Shown: positions 49,141 to 57,900 of the stretch, piece after piece
Layout: each line of letters opens with the position of its first letter
Position numbering within the stretch: position 1 is the stretch's first letter
Assembly: GCA_019636195.1 (NCBI GenBank)
Contig: JAHBYA010000007.1
Span: 112,508 to 176,507 of the forward strand
DNA length: 64,000 nucleotides
Direction of reading: 5' to 3'
DNA from: Planctomycetota bacterium
Lineage (GTDB): Bacteria; Planctomycetota; UBA8742; UBA2392
Translations under genes and position numbers: made by a program
Notes under the pieces: generated by a model
What the model saw: only the letters and a program-made list of their open reading frames with translations
Databases searched by the model: none
What the model was told of the DNA's origin: nothing

Positions 49141-50396
49141 GTCGTCTTTTCAGCGGGCGCAAGCGCACTCCAGCGTTGGCGCACATCAACCAGGCCGCGC
49201 TCGTCGCTCCAGTCTGGCCGGGTGCACTCGATTCGCGCGATGCCGTCGCGCACGTACAGCGGGTTCAAGCGTCCGCCCTCAAACAGATAGGCCTTGCAGC
49301 GGTATTGGCCGGCGGGAAGGTGCAGCGCCTCAAGCTCGACTTCGACAGCGCCTGCGCCCTCCAGCGTACGACCGGCAAAGGCGTCTGAACTCCACAGGTG
49401 GACAAGATAGCCCTTGCTGGTCAGGCTGAAACGCGGGTCGTCATGGAACAACGTCAGCGCGAACACCGGGTCCTGAACCCGCGAGCGAGCCTCGTAGCCA
49501 AAGCGCACGCTGACAGCCTGCCCCGGCGTTACGCAGGCCACCGGCTGACCGCCCGCCAGCCACTCTACGGATGTGATCTCCGCGATCGGCTTGCCGTCAT
49601 CACCGGCTACGAACCCGACATCGTCGGCGCGCGGGTCGCGTGACGCGCCGCTTTCAGCCAGGTAGCGGTTGATCACTTCCAGCGGCTCGCCCAGTGCAAC
49701 CATGCGGCCATCGCTCAAGTACAGCGCACGGTCGCAACCCCGGATGTTGTTCATTTCATGGCTGACAATCACGACCGCGCCGCCCTGCTTGCGCTTGCGG
49801 GCAATCCAGTCAAAGCACTTGAGCTGAAAGCTGGTGTCGCCGACCGCCAGCACTTCATCCACCAGCAGCACGTCGGTATCAGCGTGAGCCGCGACGGCAA
49901 ACGCCAGCCGCGCGAACATGCCGCTGCTGTAGTTCTTGACCGGCATGTCCATGAACTCGGACAGCCCCGCGAACTCAACGATGCTGTCGTAGCGCGCGCG
50001 AACCTCGCGCTGCTTCAGCCCCAGGATACTGCCGTTGATGAACACGTTTTCGCGGCCGGTGAGGTACGGGTGAAACCCCGCGCCAAGCTCGATCAACCCG
50101 CCCACGCGGCCGCGCACGCGCACATGGCCGCGGTCGGGCCGCAGGATGTTGAACAGCAGCTTGAGGATTGTGCTTTTGCCCGCGCCGTTGGCGCCGATCA
50201 CGCCCAGCGTCTCGCCACTCGACACGTCAAGCGTTACATCGCGAAGCGCCCAGAACTCATGCTCGCGCAGGCCGTCCTTGCGCTGCTGCGCAAGGCGCCG
50301 CGGCAGCGTGAACAGCAACTCAGCCAGCGTCTTTACATGATAGCCGCGGGCGAAGCGTTTGCTGGCGTGGTCAAGCGTGATCAGGGGCTCGCTCAT
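49137..50396 (-). CDS. wzt: Polysaccharide ABC exporter ATPase with Wzt C-terminal domain
   Basis: 419 residues. The NBD (1-255) has 'GVIGANGAGKSTILKLLF', 'GRVGGLIELGAGFHPYLTGR', signature 'NYSSGMFARLAFAVAAH', and 'LLVDEVLAVGDTSFQ', all typical of Wzt/TagH-class exporters. The C-terminal 160 residues form a beta-rich domain ('VACVTPGQAVSVRFGYEARS', 'LHLPAGQYRCKAYLFEGG') like the Wzt carbohydrate-binding domain that recognises the capped non-reducing end of O-polysaccharide before export. That implies a terminal modification; the methyltransferase two genes upstream is the likely capping enzyme. It overlaps wzm by ATGA. Confidence 0.92.
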   Translation of the reverse strand: MSEPLITLDHASKRFARGYHVKTLAELLFTLPRRLAQQRKDGLREHEFWALRDVTLDVSSGETLGVIGANGAGKSTILKLLFNILRPDRGHVRVRGRVGGLIELGAGFHPYLTGRENVFINGSILGLKQREVRARYDSIVEFAGLSEFMDMPVKNYSSGMFARLAFAVAAHADTDVLLVDEVLAVGDTSFQLKCFDWIARKRKQGGAVVIVSHEMNNIRGCDRALYLSDGRMVALGEPLEVINRYLAESGASRDPRADDVGFVAGDDGKPIAEITSVEWLAGGQPVACVTPGQAVSVRFGYEARSRVQDPVFALTLFHDDPRFSLTSKGYLVHLWSSDAFAGRTLEGAGAVEVELEALHLPAGQYRCKAYLFEGGRLNPLYVRDGIARIECTRPDWSDERGLVDVRQRWSALAPAEKTT

Positions 50397-51172
50397 GCCA
50401 GCTCCCCGAACACGCGTTCAACACGCCGGAACCAGCGCCATGCCAGCAGCGCGAACACCACGCTGAGCAGCGCCGCGAACCAGAACTCCGGGGCCAGCCC
50501 CCGGCCCATGATCAAGCCGCGATAGCTGTCAAGGATCGGCGTCATCGGGTTCAGCCACACCAGCCAGTCAAAACCGCCGCCGCGCGGGATCGGGTACACC
50601 ACCGAGCTCGCGAACATCCACAGCAGCACGCCCACCTGCAGCATGTACTGCACGTCGCGATACAGCAGGTTGGCCGCGCTGAGCACCAGCGCGCACCCGA
50701 CGCCGAACACCAGCTGCACCAGCAGCACCACCGGCAGCAGCGCCAGCCCGACCTGCGGCGCGACACCGTACCACGCCATCAGGCCAGCCAGCACCAGCGA
50801 TGCCACCGCGAAATCGACCAGCGCCGAAAGCACAGCCGAAAGCGGCAGCACTTCGCGGGCAAAGTACACCTTGGTCACCAGCGCGCGGTTGCTGACCAGG
50901 CTTTGCGCGCCGTGCGTCACGATGTTGGCGTGCAACTGCCAGGGCAGCAGGCCGATGTACGCGAACAGCGGGTACGGAATGCCATGGGTCTGCACCTCTG
51001 CCACGCGGCTGAACACGTACGTGAACACCAGCATCAGTGACAGCGGCAGCGCGACAGCCCAGCCCACACCCAGCAGCGTGTGTTTGTAGCGCACGCGCAC
51101 TTCGCGCATGGCCAGCGCGACAATCAGCTCGCGGCGCGCGGCAACCTCAGAAATCTCTGCGGCTATGCCCAT
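50393..51172 (-). CDS. wzm: Polysaccharide ABC exporter permease (Wzm type)
   Basis: 259 residues with about six helices in the ABC-2 pattern: 'MREVRVRYKHTLLGVGWAV' (cytoplasmic interface helix followed by TM1), 'FAYIGLLPWQLHANIVTHGA', and 'WLNPMTPILDSYRGLIMGRG', a conserved signature near the C-terminal end. It should form the channel for a lipid-linked glycan with Wzt. The ATG is 10 bases after the methyltransferase stop. TATAAT at 51182-51187 (minus strand) overlaps that stop and could be an internal promoter giving a leaderless mRNA, but no -35 is convincing. Confidence 0.92.
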   Translation of the reverse strand: MGIAAEISEVAARRELIVALAMREVRVRYKHTLLGVGWAVALPLSLMLVFTYVFSRVAEVQTHGIPYPLFAYIGLLPWQLHANIVTHGAQSLVSNRALVTKVYFAREVLPLSAVLSALVDFAVASLVLAGLMAWYGVAPQVGLALLPVVLLVQLVFGVGCALVLSAANLLYRDVQYMLQVGVLLWMFASSVVYPIPRGGGFDWLVWLNPMTPILDSYRGLIMGRGLAPEFWFAALLSVVFALLAWRWFRRVERVFGELA

Positions 51173-51182
51173 GGTTGCGCCA

Positions 51183-51905
51183 TTATAGCTGCGGCCTGTG
51201 AAAGCGCCCCCACGCCACCTGCGAGTAGCCGCTGCTTTCGTCGCGGCCCTCGACTGGCCCGTAGTGCCGCGCCAGGTGGCGAGTAAAGCGCTCGCGCGAA
51301 AACGCCCGCACATGATGCGGGTCTTCCAGCCAGCCGATCGGCACACTGGCCACCCAGCCCGCGCCTTCAGCCAGGTGCGGCCGGATTGCGCGCAGCATGG
51401 CCGCCTCTTCGTCCGGGTAAAGGTGCTCGATCAATTCGCACAACACAACCGTGTCAAACTTGCGGCCTGCCGGGAACTGAAGCTTCGTCATATGCGCAGC
51501 CATGGCGTGGACTTTGGGCAGGTTGCGGGAGCGCAACTCGTTGATCGCTTCGTTGAACCCGTCCACCGCCGTCACTTCCGTGACCTCGTCGCGGCCGGCG
51601 ATCCAGCGCGTCATGTTGCCCATGCCGCACCCCAGCTCAAGGACGCTGCCGCGCGTGCGGCCCACCGAAACACTCATGCGCGCGAAGTAGTCAGGGTATG
51701 CCGCGGCTGTGTCGTCCCACGACAGCTCCATCCATTGCCGGTGGCGCACGGCGGATTCCGGCTGGTGCACCCACTGGTTGCGGTCAATGCGGTTGCGCAG
51801 CAACAGCCAGCGCATGTGCAGCGTCAGCGGTCGCAGTGTAGGTCGCAGCCAGGCGTAGAAGCCCATGAACGGATTGTGCAGTGAACGGCGCCGCGGCTCA
51901 ATCAC
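51183..51905 (-). CDS. SAM-dependent methyltransferase (probable glycan-capping)
   Basis: 240 residues. Class I motifs: 'SVLELGCGMGNMTRWIAG' (motif I), 'VTAVDGFNEAINELRS', 'DTVVLCELIEHLYPDEEA' and 'WVASVPIGWLEDP'. GTG 51905 overlaps the giant protein's stop by 8 bases; the next candidate, ATG 51866, has no Shine-Dalgarno. In ABC-transporter-dependent O-antigen systems a terminal methyl or phosphate-methyl group stops chain growth and is recognised by Wzt. The position next to wzm/wzt and the presence of a Wzt binding domain suggest the same role here (inference). Confidence 0.83.
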   Translation of the reverse strand: MIEPRRRSLHNPFMGFYAWLRPTLRPLTLHMRWLLLRNRIDRNQWVHQPESAVRHRQWMELSWDDTAAAYPDYFARMSVSVGRTRGSVLELGCGMGNMTRWIAGRDEVTEVTAVDGFNEAINELRSRNLPKVHAMAAHMTKLQFPAGRKFDTVVLCELIEHLYPDEEAAMLRAIRPHLAEGAGWVASVPIGWLEDPHHVRAFSRERFTRHLARHYGPVEGRDESSGYSQVAWGRFHRPQL

Positions 51906-54900
51906 CCCAGAACCAGGTTTCCGTTGCGCCGCCCTGCTGGGTAGCAGAAATCTCGCCTTGCAGGTACCCGCCGGCGATCACCATGCGGTCAACATCCCAG
52001 GTGGCGGCATGGGCCCAGCGCGGCTGGGGACGAGCAACGGTGCCCGGTGACTCGGTCCAGTGGTCGGTGGCGAGGTTCAGAATGAAAGTGCGGCTTTCGG
52101 CGCTGGTGCTGTAGCCGCCGCTGACAATCATGCGCTGACCAGCTGGATCGATCACCGCCGAGTGATAGTACAGCGCCCCCGGCAGGGTGCCTGTGGCAGC
52201 CAGCGGCGCCCATGCGCCAGCACCCGCCAAGTCCAGCACGAAAGCATCCGAAAGCGGACTGGTGCCGCCCGTGTTGCCGCCATGAACGATCAAACGATTG
52301 CGCGGCGGATCGTAGGCCATGATGCCCGAGAAGCGCTCACTGGGCGGCGTTCCGGTCGGTGTCATGCGCGACCACGTAAGGGATGCAATGTCCAGCGCGA
52401 ACAGGTCATTGCTGCGCGAGGCCGTCGGGGTCTGCCCGCCGAAAATGATCATGCGCCCGCCCGCAACCACCGCACGGTGATTGGTGCGGCCGTCCGGGTA
52501 GTCGATGTAGTTTTGGGCCAGTTGCACCCAGTGCTCGTTGCCCGGGTCAAGCACGAGCGCCCACAACTCATCGACAATGCTGGCGGCGCTGTAATCGCGG
52601 CGTCCGCCGTACATCAGCATGCGCGGCGGGCTGACCGAATCGTCGTACACCATGCTGGCTGCGCGCCGCGCGGAAGGCCCGGGGCCCGCGTTCAGGGCTG
52701 ACCACTGCGCGACCGGGCCGGACATGTCCAGTTGCCACAGGTCGGCGTTGTGCACGCCGCCGCCGAGGCCGCCGAACGCGACCAGGCGCCGCCCCACGGG
52801 GTCGTACGCGCTGGCTGAAGTTACGATCGAAGCGGGTGTGTCACCCTGGCCGATCTTGGCCCAGCCGGCAATCGGGTTGTTCGCGTCAATGTGCCACATG
52901 TCGGAGGCGCCACGGTTGTCCATGAACCCGAAGCCGACATACAGGTCGGCGCCGTCGTTGCATGCTGCACCGTAGTAGCGGGCCTGCGGCGCGGAGCCCA
53001 TGACCGGCATGGGCGTCCAAGTCGTGAAAGCGCCGCCGACGTTGAGTTCCCACAACTCGGCGTTGGCGCCGTTGGCGTCGCCGCCGTGCAGCCAGATGCG
53101 CGTGCCGTTGGCGTCCGCTGCGTGGCTGAAGCCCTGGCGCCCCGAGGGTATGGGCGCAAACAACGCCGAGCGGTTGGTCCAAGCCTCCGTGCCCGGGTTG
53201 AGGCTGAGCGTCCAGACGTCGTTCAGGAACGCGCTGGAGCTGCGCCCGGCAAAAATCACCATCCGGTCGTTCACCGCGTCGTAGCTGGCGCCGTGGCCGT
53301 AGCGCGCGACAGGCGCGGGGCCCGCGGCTGGCATGACCTGCGTCCAGGTTGCGCCCGTGATGTCATAGGCCCATACGTCGGCAACAATGCCCGGCGCGCG
53401 GCCGCCGAAGACAATCAGGCGATTGCGCAGGCTGTCATACACCATGCTGTGCAGGTCGCGCGCCGCCGGCCCGGCGCCGGCCAATGCCGTCCATGCCCCC
53501 GTGGCCATGTTGAGCGACCATAGCTGGCTGGTGCTGCCGCCTGCGGGCTGGCCGCCGCCGTGCACGAACATACGGTTGCCGGCAACGTCAATCGCGCGCG
53601 CGGGATACACGGTCGGTACAGGCGCGCTGCCGGACGGCGCAAGTCGCGCCCACTGGCCGCCGGGTGTGCTGCGGTCCAGTGCCCAGACGCTGCCGTAGTA
53701 CGCCACATGCCCCTTGCCGCCCCAGGCCAGCACGCGGTCGCCCGCGCCGTCGTAGCCCATCACGCCGCCCCAGCGCCCCTCCGGGCCGGTGCTGTCGCTT
53801 TGTGCCTGCATGCTGCTCTGCCATGTGGGGGCGCCGGACACATCCAGCACCGAGACTTCCGCCCCGACCAGGCCGGCACCGTTCACGCCGCCGTAGAACA
53901 ACAACCGTGAGCCGTCATACACGCCGCCGCCAACCACGCGTCCAAGCGCGGCGTCATTGTCGGCGGCGACCTGGGCCCATAGCGGCGCACCGGAAAGGTC
54001 CAGCACCCAAGCGTCACGCTGCGCCGTAGATCCGCGGTAGCCGCTTTGCAGGGCCAGCACACGGTTGGTTTCGTCGAACGCCCAGGTGGTAAAGTAGCGG
54101 CCCAAAGGCGCCGTGCCGCCCGCCGCCAGCGAAGACCAGGCAAGCGTCGCGAGGTCAAGCTGGTGAATGTCGATCAGGTCCGTGCTGCCCGCGCGGCCCC
54201 CGACAATGACCATGCGGTCGCCGGCGGGGTCATGGATGCCGATGTGCCCGAAGCGCGCCGACGGCGATGTACCGCCGGGCGAAAGCGGCGACCATTCGCC
54301 GTGGGTCGGGCTTGACGTGTCAAGGTCAAGCGCCCACACGTCATTGGTCTGCGCCGCGCCCAGGCCGCCGAACAGCACAGCTCGCTGCCGCATGCTGTCA
54401 TAGATCATGACGCCGCTGCGGCGGGCCGATGGCGGCGCGGCCGGCGCCAGTTGCGTCCAGGACTCGGCGCCCCGGGCCAGGTTTAGCACCCAGGTGTCGC
54501 CCGCGACGCCCGTGTCCAGTTGGCCGCCGAACATCACCATCCGCTGGTTGGCGCTGTCATACACGGCGTGCGCATACTGGCGGCCCGCCGGTGCCGCGCC
54601 GGCAGGCGAAAGCGTGCGCCACCCGCTGTACTGCCCGCCTGACATCTCAAAGGTCATCACCGTGTTCAGCTTGTCCCCGTCGCGCCGCCCGCCGAACACC
54701 ACCACCCGGTTGTTCGGCGCGTCGAAGACCATCGTGTGCGAATACACGCCCGTGGCTTGCGCGCCCGGCGTCACGTGCTGTGCCCATCCGCCCTGCCGCG
54801 TAAGGTTGAATGCGGCGCTCGCGCCGGGCGTGCCCGACGGCTGGGGGGTAATCACCACGGAGTAGCTGCCGTTGACGTGCCGCTCGGTCGCGTAGGCGTC

Positions 54901-57900
54901 CCACTCAAATGTGAAAGGGGCGTTCGGCGCTATGCCATGGATTACGTTGCCCGTAAACGCGTGCCCGCCCGCCGAAGCCAGCACTGCCGGCCCCGGGTTT
55001 GCGCCGCCGGTGTAGGTCACGGCCACGTCGAACGGCCCCGGCAAGCCGGTGTTGACTTGCGCGGTTACGGCTACGGGGCCGCCGTTATCGGGGCCGACAG
55101 CCAGGATCGCACCCGCAGTGGCCGAGGTGCCGGTACCCTCAAGCACAATCACCGTAAGCTGGGGCCCGCCGCCGTCGTTCCATGTAATGTCGATGGTCAT
55201 GCTGCGCGAGCCTGTCGTGGTGGGTGTGAACGTACCTGTGAAGCCGTAGGCCCCGCCGCCGCCGATCACGGTTGCCGGCGAAGGCAATGTCACGAGGTTC
55301 CAGTCGCCGGTGTGGCCGCTGGTTGCGACCGAGATGATGGTCAGCGGCCCAGTGCCGATGTTGTCCAGGTTATGCGGGATGGCCGGCGCACTCACGCCGA
55401 TGTTCGAGCTGCCATAGTTGACCGGGCTCGCGGGTGTCGCAACCAAGGCGCCGGATGTTCCGGTGCCCTGCAGGACAATCACAGACAGTTGCGGCGCACC
55501 GCCGTCGTTCCAGGTCACTTCAATGCTCATGCTGCGGGCACCCAGCGCGGTGGGGCTGAACGTGCCGGTGAACGGGATGCTGCCGCTGGCGCCAAGAACA
55601 GCCGGAGTCGCCGGCAAGCCGACGAGGTTCCAGTCAGCGGTGTGGCCGGTGGTGGTGATGTTCGAGATCGTCAGCGGGCCGGTGCCGGAGTTGTCGAGTG
55701 TGTGGTTGGTGGCCGGCGTGCTGGTGCCGATGTTCGCACTGCCATAGCCGGTGGGGCTGGCCGGTGTGAACGTCAGGCTTCCGGATGTTCCGGTGCCCTG
55801 CAGGACAATCACAGCCAGTTGCGGTGCACCGCCGTCGTTCCAGGTCACTTCAATGCTCATGCTGCGTGGGCCCAGCGCGGTGGGGCTGAACGTGCCGGTG
55901 AACGGGATACTGCCGCTGGCGCCAAGAACAGCCGGAGTCGCCGGCAAGCCGACGAGGTTCCAGTCTGCGGTGTGGCCGGTGGTGGTGATGTTGGTGATCG
56001 TCAGCGGGCCGGTGCCGGTGTTGTCGAGCGTGTGGTTGGTGGCCGGCGTGCTGGTGCCGATGTTCGCGCTGCCGTAGCCGGTGGGGCTGGCCGGTGTGAA
56101 CGTCAGGCTTCCGGATGTTCCGGTGCCCTGCAGGACAATCACAGACAGTTGCGGTGCGCCGCCGTCGTTCCATGTGATCTCAATGCTCATGCTGCGTGGG
56201 CCCAGCGCGGTGGGGCTGAACGTGCCGGTGAACGGGATACTGGCGCCGTTGCCCAGCAAGGCGGGCGTGGCCGGCAGGCCGACCAGGTTCCAGTCTGCGG
56301 TGTGGCCGGTGGTGGTGATATTCGTGATCGTCAGCGGGCCGGTGCCGGAGTTGTCGAGTGTGTGGTTGGTGGCCGGCGTGCTGGTGCCGATGTTCGCACT
56401 GCCGTAGCCGGTGGGGCTGGCCGGTGTGAACGTCAGTTGGCCGTAAGTCCCGTCGCCGGTGACCTGTACGTCAGTAGGTGTTCCCGGCACGCCGCCCGTG
56501 TTGCTGAAGAAGCGGATGATGCCGGTTCGCGGTCCGACGCCGCCCGGATAAAAGGCAAACTCAAAGTCAAACGTGCCGCTGACCGGGATCACGACCGGGT
56601 AAACCGGGCCCGTCACATCCACCCAATCAGTGCCGTGGGTACCTGCAAATGCCACAGCCGTGATCGTCAGCGGCGCGGTACCCGTGTTGGTCACCGTGTG
56701 AGTCACCGGGCTGAGCGTGCTGAGCTGACTCACGTTGCCCGTGCCGTAGTCAACCGGCCCCGGCGGTGTCGAAAGAATCCCCGACAGCGTCACGCCGGTA
56801 CCGCTCAGCGGGTAGTCGAACGTCAAGCCTGTTTGCAAGCCGTTGTTGTAGGTTACGCGCAAGGCGGCTGTGCGCAATCCCAAACCGCCGGGCATAAAGG
56901 CAAGCGACAAGCCGTGGCTGGCGGCGTAGGGCACGACTACTGGTGCACCGCTGGGCCCGACAAAGCTCCAGTCCCCGGCATGAGTACCGACGATTGACAG
57001 GGCGGTCACGGCCATGGGCACCCCGCCGATGTTTGTAACCAGATAGGGCTGGTCGTTCAGTGGCGACGGCTGGCCGACGAGATTGTTGCCCCAGGCGGAA
57101 AGCCCGGTGACAGCGGGCAGCGCAGGCGGCGCATACTCGATCTGCCACGAAAGCAGGCTGCCGGTGTTGCCGGACTGGGCCACGCCACCCTGGTCATCAA
57201 CAATCACAAGGGTCCATGTGCCCTGCGGCGAGACACCGTAGATGGCGTCAAGGTCCGCCCCGGCGTCTTCGGGCAGCCAATAGTTGCCGACAAACGGCGC
57301 CGCCCCGCCCGTAATCGGGATGGCGCCTGTGAACACCGGGTCAATGGCGCGCGTGAAATTGCTGTACACAAATGGAGCAGTCGCGCCGGTGCCGTAATCA
57401 TCACCGTTGGCACCATTGTCGCTCGACAGCTCAATCGCGCCGGGCGGCCCGGCGCCGGTGTAGGGCGGGGCCCACGCAACGCCCGGCGGCAGAAGCCACA
57501 TGTCGATGTCGCCGGTGCGCGTGTGATTGATGCGCACACCAACGCGGAATGCGGCCACAATCTCTGTGGTCGGAGGAATCACGATCGTGCTGGTGATGCC
57601 GTTGAAATTGCTGTTCGGGATCGCAAGCCCGCCGGGGTGTGTCGTGGTGAATACGCGCTGCGGCGAAAACGGGTGCGGCCCGAGGTTGACCGGAAGCACT
57701 GAGGTCACCGCCATGCTCGCGCTCACGTCGGCCGCCGCCCGGACCTCAAGGGCAAGCCATGTGTCGGCCGGCGCAGCCAAGATGTCCGCCGCAACAATCC
57801 AGTTTTCGCTCGTTGCCATGGGCAACAGTACGCCCGGCGTAAAGGTGACCGCGCCGCTCGCCATGACGCCTGTCGCCAGCAGTACGTCGCCGCCGTCCAG

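Noticed and set aside
51898..54800. CRISPR-like or regulatory repeats in the Kelch region
   Set aside because: The periodicity is at protein level (Kelch blades), with diverged DNA and no conserved direct repeat plus spacer pattern.
54736..56997. A 753-codon plus-strand open frame opposite the giant gene, plus 108-codon frames repeating every 330 bases
   Set aside because: These are antisense to a well-supported secreted protein. Their openness follows from GC-rich codons, and the repetition mirrors the tandem repeats. They have no signal, motif or ribosome-binding site.
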